A stretch of DNA of 6,408 bases from Polaribacter sp. (GCA_003537695.1 DPRC01000188.1:7414-13821); one strand, 5' to 3'; numbered from the stretch's first letter, positions 1 through 5,299 are shown. Numbers and translations: made by a program. The notes: generated by a model from the letters alone, not told the origin.

Positions 1-663
1 AGAAGCTGCTAATTCTGGCACACTGGTACCAATAGCAATCATTGTAATGGAGATTACTCCCTCACTAACCCCGCTGCTTTTTGCAATCTCTTTTGCACCA
101 TCCACTAAAAAACCAGCACCATAATACAAAGCGCCCCCACCTAACAACAACCAAACAACTATTTTACCGTATCCAATTTCGGCCAAAGTATCATCTACGT
201 CGTCGCTAACCACTTCTTCTTTTCTTGCATTCCTTATCAGTATCCATAAAAAAACAACCAGTCCTACTAAAAGTAAAACACCTTCTATTTGTGTTAAAAC
301 GGCATCATTCATTAAAAAGTAATACAAAACCACCGAAAAGAGCATCATTACCGGCCAATTAAATTTATAAAAATCTTTCTGCACTGCAATGGGACCTATA
401 ATTGCTGTGATTCCGAGCACAAGACCAATGTTCGCGATGTTAGAACCAATCACATTGTTTATTGCAATTGCAGGAGAGCCATCAAGTGCTGCTTGCAAAC
501 TTACTAGTAATTCTGGCAAAGAAGTCGCAAAAGAAACTACCGTCATCCCAATCACCATTTTAGAGATCTCTAACTTAAAAGACAAGCTAATCGCTGCTTT
601 TACTAAAAAATCACCACCAATAACTAATAATATCAGTCCTATAATTACATACCCAATACTCAT
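1..663 (-). CDS. CaCA-family Na+/Ca2+ (cation) antiporter, N-terminal part, cut by window edge
   Basis: Inner-membrane cation/Ca2+ antiporter of the CaCA superfamily (YrbG-like branch), which exchanges Ca2+ for Na+ or H+. Translating the minus strand from the ATG at 663-661 gives 221 residues with no stop up to the window edge; family members are about 310-320 residues, so roughly a third (the C-terminus) lies outside. The alpha-1 repeat is clear: VSFATSLPE at about residues 43-51, then NNVIGSNIANIGLVLG at 69-84. The start of the alpha-2 repeat, IAIGTSVPELAAS (209-221), is just reached. Hydrophobic helices fill most of the rest. A charged acidic loop with EEVVSDDVDD at about 149-158 separates the two halves, as usual in this family. 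A perfect TAnnTTTG element lies 15 bases upstream of the start codon. The family is certain; the transported ion is inferred from homology. Confidence 0.93.
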   Translation of the reverse strand, partial: MSIGYVIIGLILLVIGGDFLVKAAISLSFKLEISKMVIGMTVVSFATSLPELLVSLQAALDGSPAIAINNVIGSNIANIGLVLGITAIIGPIAVQKDFYKFNWPVMMLFSVVLYYFLMNDAVLTQIEGVLLLVGLVVFLWILIRNARKEEVVSDDVDDTLAEIGYGKIVVWLLLGGGALYYGAGFLVDGAKEIAKSSGVSEGVISITMIAIGTSVPELAAS

Positions 664-677
664 ACCCCTGTTTTTTG

Positions 678-709
678 CAAAGATACATTTTTATCACTTT
701 GTGCAGAAA
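678..709 (-). promoter_or_regulatory. Bacteroidota-type promoter for the antiporter
   Basis: On the minus strand TATCTTTG (685-678) matches the TAnnTTTG -7 consensus exactly. A weak TTTCTG sequence lies about 18 bases upstream as a poor -33 element. The predicted transcript would have a 5' leader of only about 10 bases before the ATG at 663. Confidence 0.6.
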
Positions 710-806
710 GGAAAAAATACTTAGATCCAAACCTTTAAAATATATACTCCAAATAATTACAGTTTACCCATGCTTTCGCCTTTGAACAAGAACCTTTAAA
801 AACGCA

Positions 807-838
807 TGTTACAGAGTAGTTTATTTTCATTAAATTTG
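807..838 (+). promoter_or_regulatory. Promoter for the 50-aa protein / DUF2007 operon
   Basis: TAAATTTG at 831-838 is an exact TAnnTTTG -7 element, 17 bases before the ATG at 856. TGTTAC at 807-812 lies 18 bases upstream of it and could act as a weak -33 element. The -7 box sits in the centre of an 8-bp inverted repeat (819-826 and 845-852). Confidence 0.6.
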
Positions 839-852
839 GGGTAGAAATAAAC
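819..852. repeat. 8-bp inverted repeat centred on a -7 promoter element
   Basis: GTTTATTT (819-826) and AAATAAAC (845-852) are exact reverse complements with an 18-base spacer. The dyad centre (835.5) falls inside the TAAATTTG box. This geometry would suit a repressor operator, but an 8-bp A/T-rich match can also arise by chance. Confidence 0.35.
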
Positions 853-855
853 CCA

Positions 856-1008
856 ATGAAACAAACAATTTTTAAACTGCTTGCAAAAGTAAACAAAGCT
901 GTTCTGCCCTCTTTCACAAAAAAAAGGCTAGACCTTTCAAAAGCCTCTAAAATGCAACTTGCCCTTATTGGTTGGAGAACATTTGTAACCCAAAATTCAT
1001 TAGACTAA
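856..1008 (+). CDS. Small conserved flavobacterial protein, 50 aa, function unknown
   Basis: A 50-residue basic protein starting MKQTIFKLLAKVNKAVLPSF and ending RTFVTQNSLD. From memory it resembles a short protein common in Flavobacteriaceae, with a core like KAVLPSFTKKRLDLSKASK followed by QLALIGWR. Automated annotation sometimes labels such proteins SsrA-binding protein. That label is doubtful: true SmpB is about 150 residues and forms an OB-fold beta barrel, which is not visible here. The sequence suggests an amphipathic N-terminal helix and a Lys/Arg-rich middle (KKRLDLSK) that might contact nucleic acid or membrane. Support for it being real: an exact -7 box 17 bases upstream, sensible codon use, and a stop only 11 bases before the DUF2007 start, which implies one operon. 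Function is not established. Confidence 0.75.
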   Translation: MKQTIFKLLAKVNKAVLPSFTKKRLDLSKASKMQLALIGWRTFVTQNSLD

Positions 1009-1019
1009 AAAGAAATATT

Positions 1020-1250
1020 ATGGAAGCAACCTACACTAAAGTTTTTACCGACAATGCCATTTTAGTACATAGATTACAAACGTTGTTAAATACCGCCGAA
1101 ATAGCGACTCGAATATCGGATAGAGTGGAGTCTGCGAGATTGGGTGGTTTTGGTGCTCCCAATAATTCCGTTGAATTATATATCTTTAAAAAAGACCTCG
1201 AAAAAGCACAACCTATCATTGCCGCATATAAAAAAGAAATTAATTTATAA
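1020..1250 (+). CDS. DUF2007 (putative signal-transducing) protein
   Basis: A 76-residue cytosolic protein that fits the DUF2007 family (PF09413), called putative signal-transducing protein by association only; no biochemical role is known to me. Family features seen: an N-terminal beta strand and helix (YTKVFTDNAILVHRLQTLLNTAEI), in which a hydrophobic helix precedes the position where relatives have EAGI; a central ARLGGFGAPNNSVELYIF segment (about residues 40-57); and a C-terminal helix with EKAQPII. The frame stays open to an upstream ATG at 972, but that start would overlap the end of the preceding gene (stop at 1008). MEATYTKVF at 1020 fits the family length, so I chose it. The gene follows the 50-aa gene by 11 bases and probably shares its promoter. 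Confidence 0.85.
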   Translation: MEATYTKVFTDNAILVHRLQTLLNTAEIATRISDRVESARLGGFGAPNNSVELYIFKKDLEKAQPIIAAYKKEINL

Positions 1251-1265
1251 AAAAATACAATAGCC

Positions 1266-1296
1266 TTTCTATATTGAAAAAACTCTATTATATTTG
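1266..1296 (+). promoter_or_regulatory. Promoter for tRNA-Arg
   Basis: TATATTTG at 1289-1296 matches the -7 consensus TAnnTTTG exactly. TTTC at 1266-1269 lies 19 bases upstream, at the right spacing for the -33 TTTG. The box ends 14 bases before the mature tRNA 5' end. Confidence 0.65.
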
Positions 1297-1310
1297 CACC
1301 CATAAAAATT

Positions 1311-1384
1311 GGCCCTGTGGCGCAACTGGATAGCGCATCTGACTACGAATCAGAAGGTTACAGGTTCGAATCTTGTCAGGGTCA
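1311..1384 (+). tRNA. tRNA-Arg (anticodon ACG)
   Basis: A 74-base cloverleaf without encoded CCA. The acceptor arm GGCCCTG (1311-1317) pairs with CAGGGTC (1377-1383, one G-U), and A1384 is the discriminator. The anticodon stem TCTGA/TCAGA encloses the loop CTACGAA, with anticodon ACG at 1345-1347. The T arm contains the standard GGTTCGAATC motif. ACG reads CGU and, after deamination of A34 to inosine by TadA, CGC and CGA. It has its own promoter upstream and a terminator 8 bases downstream, so it appears to be a single-gene transcription unit. Confidence 0.97.
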
Positions 1385-1391
1385 CAATTAT

Positions 1392-1432
1392 AAAACGCAA
1401 CTACCTACTAAATAAGGAGTTGCGTTTTTTTT
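1392..1432 (+). terminator. Rho-independent terminator after tRNA-Arg
   Basis: AAAACGCAACT (1392-1402) pairs perfectly with AGTTGCGTTTT (1418-1428). The stem extends by CCT (1404-1406) with AGG (1415-1417) around one bulged A. A run of eight T (1425-1432) follows. The A-rich left arm means it could also work on the minus strand. Confidence 0.9.
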
Positions 1433-1785
1433 ATATGGCTACTTTCCCACTATGTTCCCCCAAAACATACATAAATGGTCTTTTTTAAGCACTTTAAATC
1501 CTATTGACCAATCGCAAACAACAGCATCCTCGCATTACCAAAAGGGCTTATGAACTCTTTTAAACACGATTTAATTCTTTATAAACTTTCGACTGGAAAG
1601 CACACCTTCTGAAGTATGAATGGCATATAAACCGCTTAGCAATGCTTGCACATTGCTATTTTTTATATTTTTTTTCTGCAGAAAGCACTTCTTTCCCCAG
1701 ATACATTCCGAAATTAAAAAAAAAGAATACTATTTTAAATTCAAACACGCGATATCCTTTAAAAAAGTACCTTGGATATATCAAA
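1433..1785. other. Gene-poor spacer with one terminator-like hairpin
   Basis: No convincing gene is present. A 33-codon frame (1452-1553, plus, MFPQNIHKWSF...) has no recognisable promoter or family. No exact TAnnTTTG box is visible on either strand. A hairpin with a T tract lies at 1637-1664 (listed separately), and a 12-bp palindrome TTTCTGCAGAAA is at 1673-1684. The last 100 bases probably form the A/T-rich leader of the serine hydrolase gene. Confidence 0.5.
1637..1675 (+). terminator. Terminator-like hairpin with T-rich tail, no assigned upstream gene
   Basis: TAGCAATG (1637-1644) and CATTGCTA (1651-1658) form a perfect 8-bp stem with a 6-base loop (CTTGCA). They are followed by six T (1659-1664), ATA, and eight more T (1668-1675). 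The shape is that of an intrinsic plus-strand terminator, yet no gene lies between it and the tRNA terminator. It could end a small RNA made from about 1450-1636, act as a leader attenuator of the downstream hydrolase gene, or back up the tRNA terminator. Confidence 0.55.
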
Positions 1786-3018
1786 ATGATTGTTAACTTG
1801 CCCATTAAAATTAATAATTTGTATTTAAAGAAACACAAAAAAATAGTTTATTCGATACTCTTCCTTTCCTTGTGTGTCTTCTTATTCATTTTAAATACAT
1901 CGCAGCCCAACAATACGGTAGCCATTATTAAAACTCCTGTAAAGGAAGCTGTAAAAATAACAGCTCCTGATCTTTTAGCGCGGCACTCCGAAAAGGAGAC
2001 AAAAAGAATACATTTTAAACTAGATTCTTTATTAAAACGAATTCACAAAAGACATGACTTTAACGGTGCCATACTAGTTGCAAAGAGTGATAAAATAGTG
2101 TATCAAAATCAGGTAGGAACTGCAGATTTCAAAAAGAAAACGGCGCTAAAGAAAGAATCTACATTTCAGCTAGCATCGGTAAGTAAGCAATTTACAGCAG
2201 CGGCAATTATGTTATTAAAAGAAAGAAACCAAATTAAGCTAACAGACACTGTAAACACCTATTTTCCAGACTTCCCATACGCAGCTGTAACGATCAAAAA
2301 CCTCTTAAATCACACTGCTGGATTGCCCAAATACTTTTGGATTGCTGAACATAAATGGCAAGAAAAAAAAGCCCCTACAAATGCCGAAATGATTGCATTG
2401 TTAGCCACAAGTAATGTTCGTAGGTTCTTTAAACCTGGCCGTAACTTTGATTATTCAAACACCGGATATTTTGTACTGGCTTCTATTGTTGAAAAAATTT
2501 CTGGGACTTCTTTCAGCTCTTTTTTAGAAACAAATATATTTGAACCACTGCAAATGAAAAACTCATACGTATACAGCTTTGAAAACGATACGATTAAAGA
2601 GGACCAACTAGCGGGCTATCGCTTGTACCGAGGTTGGCGCCATTTAAAAATTCGCAGCACTGTAAACGATGCGATTGTGGGTGATAAAAATGTGTATACA
2701 ACGGCGGAAGATCTATATAAGTGGACGCTGGGATTAAATACTGGAAAGCTCCTTACAAAAGAATCCCTAGCTCTTATGTACTCTAAAGGAAAAACAAGCT
2801 ATGGAAGAGAAATTCCTTATGGCTTTGGCTTTAGAATAGACACTAAAAGACAAAATAGCATCTATCATTATGGGAAATGGAATGGATTTAGCACAGGACT
2901 TACGTCGTATTTAGACGATGACCTGGTCATCATTGTATTGGAACACACCAGCTACAATGCCATAAAATCACTAAACAATAAAATTAAACATATCGTTATT
3001 GACAATTTTGGTGTTTAA
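1786..3018 (+). CDS. Serine hydrolase, class C beta-lactamase / PBP4* family (PF00144), membrane-anchored
   Basis: A 410-residue serine hydrolase of the beta-lactamase/DD-peptidase fold. The catalytic motifs are in order: SVSK (nucleophile S131, K134) in LASVSKQFTAA; YSN (Y223-N225) in FDYSNTGYFV; and HYG (H361-G363) in place of the KTG box. The LLNHTAGLP segment (173-181) is also typical. The N-terminus is basic (IKINNLYLKKHKK), with one hydrophobic helix at about 20-37 and no lipobox. It is therefore probably an anchored protein with the enzyme in the periplasm. Candidate substrates are peptidoglycan stem peptides, beta-lactams, esters or D-amino-acid peptides; the sequence does not decide. 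The frame is open to an ATG at 1642, but that start lies inside a terminator-like hairpin and would add 48 low-complexity residues before the membrane helix. The ATG at 1786 is preferred. No clear promoter was found. Confidence 0.9.
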   Translation: MIVNLPIKINNLYLKKHKKIVYSILFLSLCVFLFILNTSQPNNTVAIIKTPVKEAVKITAPDLLARHSEKETKRIHFKLDSLLKRIHKRHDFNGAILVAKSDKIVYQNQVGTADFKKKTALKKESTFQLASVSKQFTAAAIMLLKERNQIKLTDTVNTYFPDFPYAAVTIKNLLNHTAGLPKYFWIAEHKWQEKKAPTNAEMIALLATSNVRRFFKPGRNFDYSNTGYFVLASIVEKISGTSFSSFLETNIFEPLQMKNSYVYSFENDTIKEDQLAGYRLYRGWRHLKIRSTVNDAIVGDKNVYTTAEDLYKWTLGLNTGKLLTKESLALMYSKGKTSYGREIPYGFGFRIDTKRQNSIYHYGKWNGFSTGLTSYLDDDLVIIVLEHTSYNAIKSLNNKIKHIVIDNFGV

Positions 3019-3055
3019 CTTTGGGTATAAACATGTTACAAAGGAACTGCGTATT
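3018..3055 (+). repeat. Imperfect direct repeat, copy 1 (leader-like)
   Basis: Starts with ACTTTGG (3018-3024), overlapping an exact -7-type box TAACTTTG (3016-3023) at the end of the hydrolase gene. It then carries a 22-base core (3034-3055) beginning TGTTACAAAGGA and ending CTGCGTATT. The core matches 3308-3329 at 21 of 22 bases. Confidence 0.75.
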
Positions 3056-3270
3056 CTATGAATCACTGCTATGAACTCTCTCAAAATTCTCAGTATAAAA
3101 AAAGGATGATTTCTCACCCTTCCTTCTTCCTTCTTCCTTTTTCAAATAATCAGTTTGTAAAGAAAATTTTCATACAAAATTTTATTAAATTCCTCTTTTT
3201 ACAGGTGCAGTATGCTGCACAAGATATAGACTACAAAAGTTTAAAAAAGGTTACAGAGTGTTGGTTTTAA

Positions 3271-3299
3271 TTTGCGTTTATTTTAGCGCACTTACTTTG
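3271..3299 (+). promoter_or_regulatory. Possible promoter ahead of repeat copy 2
   Basis: TTTG (3271-3274), a 17-base spacer and TTACTTTG (3292-3299, one mismatch to TAnnTTTG) form a near-consensus Bacteroidota promoter. A transcript from here would begin at the conserved repeat and run toward the DUF2237 gene as a leader of about 145 bases. Confidence 0.35.
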
Positions 3300-3329
3300 G
3301 TTAAATGTGTTACAAAGGAGCTGCGTATT
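3294..3329 (+). repeat. Imperfect direct repeat, copy 2 (leader-like)
   Basis: Starts with ACTTTGG (3294-3300), overlapping a near-consensus -7 box. It carries the 22-base core at 3308-3329, which differs from copy 1 by one A/G change. The cores lie 274 bases apart in the same orientation, and the copies differ by small indels between ACTTTGG and the core. Confidence 0.75.
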
Positions 3330-3401
3330 TTAACACTATGTTCAAGATTGGCTGTATTTCGAGAAATCCGCTGGAAATATTCTAAACGATCCACTTCACG
3401 C

Positions 3402-3432
3402 TTTGTATACAAGACTATTTTGTATAACTTTA
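3402..3432 (+). promoter_or_regulatory. Promoter for the DUF2237 gene
   Basis: TTTG (3402-3405) is followed after exactly 19 bases by TAACTTTA (3425-3432), one mismatch from TAnnTTTG. This is the standard Bacteroidota promoter geometry. The -7 box ends 18 bases before the ATG at 3451, giving a short leader. Confidence 0.6.
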
Positions 3433-3450
3433 CCATTGATATTTTAAGCT

Positions 3451-3816
3451 ATGGAACTAAATATATTTGGAAACCCACTAACTTCTTGTTGTACAGCTCC
3501 TGCTACGGGGTATTTTAGAGACGGTCTGTGCAGAACAATCTCTCAAGATTCTGGCACACATACCGTTTGCGCACTCGTTACCCAAGAATTTTTAGACTAT
3601 TCTGCATCTAAAGGGAATGACTTGATGACCCCCATACCACATTGGCAATTTCCTGGATTGAAACCAGGTGACCGCTGGTGTTTGTGTATTTCTAGATGGC
3701 TACAAGCGGAGAAGGCAGGGAAAGCACCACCTATTGTCTTAGAAGCTACCCATGAAAAATCTTTAAAATACACCTCATTGGAACTTTTAAAACGCTATGA
3801 GGTAAAATCTATCTGA
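3451..3816 (+). CDS. DUF2237 family protein (PF09996)
   Basis: A 121-residue cytosolic protein of the DUF2237 family, whose biochemical role is unknown to me. The family signature covers nearly the whole length: NIFGNPLTSCCTAPATGYFR (4-23), DGLC (24-27), a GTHTVCALVT block (35-44), FPGLKPGDRWCLC (67-79) and APPIVLEATHEKSL from about 92. Six cysteines (C13, C14, C27, C40, C77, C79) fall in these blocks, along with H37 and W76. The set could bind metal or act in redox chemistry, but that is inference. The ATG at 3451 gives the usual family N-terminus, with NxxGxPL right after the start. The gene is monocistronic, with its own promoter and a hairpin with T tract after the stop, and converges on the clpS cluster. 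Confidence 0.93.
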   Translation: MELNIFGNPLTSCCTAPATGYFRDGLCRTISQDSGTHTVCALVTQEFLDYSASKGNDLMTPIPHWQFPGLKPGDRWCLCISRWLQAEKAGKAPPIVLEATHEKSLKYTSLELLKRYEVKSI

Positions 3817-3828
3817 TTTTTTCACCCG

Positions 3829-3884
3829 CTTTCCATCATGGAATTTCTATTTCCACGTGCCATGATGAGGCCAAAGGTTTTTTT
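3829..3884 (+). terminator. Terminator of the DUF2237 gene, in the convergent gap
   Basis: CATCATGG (3834-3841) pairs with CCATGATG (3860-3867) across an 18-base loop. Outer CTTT (3829-3832) can pair with AAAG (3873-3876) after a short bulge. Seven T follow (3878-3884), then seven A (3885-3891), so the T7A7 block is symmetric between the converging genes. The left arm also holds a small palindrome TTCCATCATGGAA (3831-3843). The interrupted stem makes it weaker than the tRNA terminator. On the minus strand the order of hairpin and T tract is wrong for termination. Confidence 0.6.
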
Positions 3885-3891
3885 AAAAAAA

Positions 3892-4164
3892 TTAGTCTAA
3901 GTATTGTTTGATTGCAATGCGGTGCGCTGGGTTACTTTTATCATAATCTGTTACTAATAATTCTAAAATAATCGCAGGATTTACACCAATATCTTTGCTG
4001 TGGTCATATTTTGAAACATATAGGTTGTGCGAAGCCTCTTTTCTTTCAAAAATTAAAAAATGGGTCTCATTTAAGGCTGTAAAACTTATTTCATTGCCAA
4101 AAAAAGCACCAGAAGTATCTACAAAAAAAGCTGAAAACTCATAATATTTAAATACATTTTCCAT
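3892..4164 (-). CDS. Uncharacterised 90-aa protein downstream of clpS
   Basis: A 90-residue acidic protein, MENVFKYYEFSAFFVDTSGA at the start and ending HRIAIKQYLD, that I do not recognise as a named family. It has an alternating hydrophobic/polar pattern in the first 60 residues (FSAFFVDTSG, NEISFTAL, THFLIFERK, HNLYVSKYD) that suggests a small beta-rich fold, then a C-terminal helix (PAIILELLVTDYDK). No signal peptide, membrane segment or cysteine is visible. The frame is open to an ATG at 4212, but that start would overlap 46 bases of clpS. The ATG at 4164 lies 2 bases after the clpS stop and is preferred, since such spacing suggests translational coupling. Position and spacing suggest co-expression with ClpS; a role in protein quality control is speculation. 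Confidence 0.75.
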   Translation of the reverse strand: MENVFKYYEFSAFFVDTSGAFFGNEISFTALNETHFLIFERKEASHNLYVSKYDHSKDIGVNPAIILELLVTDYDKSNPAHRIAIKQYLD

Positions 4165-4166
4165 AA

Positions 4167-4442
4167 TTATATTAGTTCTGCAGATAAACCTAATTGCAAT
4201 AACTTGGAACACCTGGGTTCTAAATCTTTAAACTCTCCAGATTTTACAGTACATTTTCCTTTGTAATGTACCAGCATCGCACATTGTTCTGCTTGCTCCA
4301 ATGTATGCTCGCAAACGTCCATTAAAGCATCTATTACGTGGTCAAATGTATTTACCTCGTCATTGTGTAAAACAATCTCGTGCTGAAAAACTTCTTTTTC
4401 TAGAATGTCAACGTCCTCCTGAATTTTTTCCTTTGTGCTCAT
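4167..4442 (-). CDS. clpS: ATP-dependent Clp protease adaptor ClpS
   Basis: ClpS is the cytosolic N-recognin adaptor that binds N-degron substrates (N-terminal Leu, Phe, Tyr, Trp) and hands them to the ClpA or ClpC ATPase for degradation by ClpP. The 91-residue length matches the family. After a flexible charged N-terminal tail (residues 1-20) comes the core: HEIVLHNDEVNTFDHVIDAL (21-40), in which N27 and D28 match the substrate-binding Asn-Asp of ClpS; the helix TLEQAEQCAMLVHYKGKC (47-64), with H59 at the place of the conserved binding histidine; and a C-terminal helix LEPRCSKLLQLGL. The gene starts 23 bases after the prmA stop and ends 2 bases before the next gene, so prmA, clpS and the 90-aa gene look like one operon. 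Confidence 0.96.
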   Translation of the reverse strand: MSTKEKIQEDVDILEKEVFQHEIVLHNDEVNTFDHVIDALMDVCEHTLEQAEQCAMLVHYKGKCTVKSGEFKDLEPRCSKLLQLGLSAELI

Positions 4443-4465
4443 GCTATAAAAATAAAAAATATTTT

Positions 4466-5299
4466 TTAATTATTATATTTTAAGGCAACCCAATTGTTTC
4501 TTTGAATAGTTGCTTCTAATTTCAACCCACATTTAACAACAGCTGCATCTATTGTAGGAATGTCTTCTTTATAAAAACCACTTAGAAGCAATACCCCATT
4601 TTCATTCAAGCAATTGGCATATACCTCCATATCCATCAACAAAATATTCCTGTTGATATTGGCAATGATTACGTCGTACTTTTTACTCGTTAAAAGTGAT
4701 GCATCTCCCTCATATACCGAAATATTTTTACAATCATTTCGCTCCACATTTTCAATTGAGTTCTCATAACACCAAGTATCAATATCAATGGCGTCTAATG
4801 GCTTTGCTCCCTTCATTTCAGCAAAAATTGCCAAAATACCGGTTCCACACCCCATGTCTAAAACCTTTTTATCTTTCAGATCTAATTGCAAGAGATGCTG
4901 CACCATCATGTGTGTAGTTTCATGGTGTCCTGTGCCAAAACTCATTTTGGGCTCGATGACAATGTCATATTTTAAATTCGGGTTTTCATGAAAAGGCGCA
5001 CGAATACTCACAAGTTCATCTACTTGAATTGGGTTAAAGTTTTTCTCCCATTCTGCATTCCAATTGGTTTGCGCCACCTCGCTTTGCGTATACTCAATAG
5101 CAAACTCCCCTGAGCTTAAAACAAAAACAGGAGCTAGTATATCAGCAGTCCATGCGGCTTTCTGTATATATGCAGTTACACCGTCTTCATTTTCTACAAA
5201 ACTTTCAAAACCTACACTCCCCAACTCTGCAATTAGAATTTCTGTAGTTGGCTCTTTTGGAGAAAGTTTAAAATTGTATTCTATGTAAATGTTGTCCAT
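4466..5299 (-). CDS. prmA: Ribosomal protein L11 methyltransferase PrmA
   Basis: PrmA is a cytosolic SAM-dependent methyltransferase that trimethylates amino groups of ribosomal protein L11. The 277 residues are slightly shorter than the E. coli enzyme (293). An N-terminal L11-recognition domain (about 1-65) precedes the linker and a class I methyltransferase domain. Signatures: GTGHHETT (122-129), typical of PrmA; SAM motif I VLDMGCGTGILAI (146-158); the acidic residue in AIDIDTW (about D172-D174); and IIANINRNILL (211-221), matching motif IV, where many proteobacterial enzymes have NILA. The start at 5299 gives MDNIYIEYNF, fitting the family. An exact -7 box (5353-5346) overlaps the tpiA terminator upstream, so the gene may be transcribed separately from tpiA and together with clpS. 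Confidence 0.96.
   Translation of the reverse strand: MDNIYIEYNFKLSPKEPTTEILIAELGSVGFESFVENEDGVTAYIQKAAWTADILAPVFVLSSGEFAIEYTQSEVAQTNWNAEWEKNFNPIQVDELVSIRAPFHENPNLKYDIVIEPKMSFGTGHHETTHMMVQHLLQLDLKDKKVLDMGCGTGILAIFAEMKGAKPLDAIDIDTWCYENSIENVERNDCKNISVYEGDASLLTSKKYDVIIANINRNILLMDMEVYANCLNENGVLLLSGFYKEDIPTIDAAVVKCGLKLEATIQRNNWVALKYNN

Larger units (their letters stand above)
3019..3450. other. Intergenic region with repeats, no convincing gene
   Basis: Open frames exist here but none looks like a known protein, and several overlap one another in different frames. Visible structure: the two direct repeats; a pyrimidine-rich tract of TTCC/TTC repeats at about 3116-3143; a perfect 6-bp hairpin GTGCAG/CTGCAC (3205-3210 and 3215-3220, loop TATG) without a T tract; GTTACAGAGT at 3250-3259, also present at 808-817; and the promoter of the downstream gene at 3402-3432. 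No intrinsic terminator is obvious after the hydrolase stop. Confidence 0.5.

Noticed and set aside
389..724. Plus-strand frame of 111 residues
   Set aside because: It is the shadow of the minus-strand antiporter, whose alpha-repeat motifs are unmistakable.
730..801. Direct repeat of AACCTTTAAAA (730-740 and 791-801)
   Set aside because: Eleven A/T-rich bases in a low-GC intergenic region can recur by chance, and nothing else around the copies is shared.
735..917. Minus-strand frame of 60 residues
   Set aside because: It overlaps the promoter and the first 20 codons of the 50-aa gene, shows no family resemblance and has no promoter.
1031..1303. Minus-strand frame of 90 residues
   Set aside because: Antisense shadow of the DUF2007 gene that also runs into the tRNA promoter.
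1642..1785. 48-residue N-terminal extension of the serine hydrolase
   Set aside because: The upstream ATG lies inside a terminator-like hairpin, and the extension would place a Lys/Asn-rich tail before the membrane helix; the ATG at 1786 gives a normal N-terminus.
3116..3143. TTCC/TTC-rich tract as a phase-variable repeat
   Set aside because: The units are irregular and the tract lies in no gene or clear promoter, so slippage-driven switching is not supported.
3205..3220. GTGCAG-TATG-CTGCAC hairpin as a terminator
   Set aside because: The stem is only 6 bp and no T tract follows.
3058..3270. Plus-strand frame of 70 residues
   Set aside because: It crosses a pyrimidine-rich low-complexity tract, has unusual composition and matches no known family.
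3258..3518. Plus-strand frame of 86 residues
   Set aside because: It overlaps the promoter and the start of the DUF2237 gene in another frame and looks like a chance open frame.
4696..5288. Plus-strand frames opposite prmA (4696-4917, 4788-4991, 5064-5288)
   Set aside because: Shadows of prmA, which has full family motifs on the minus strand.
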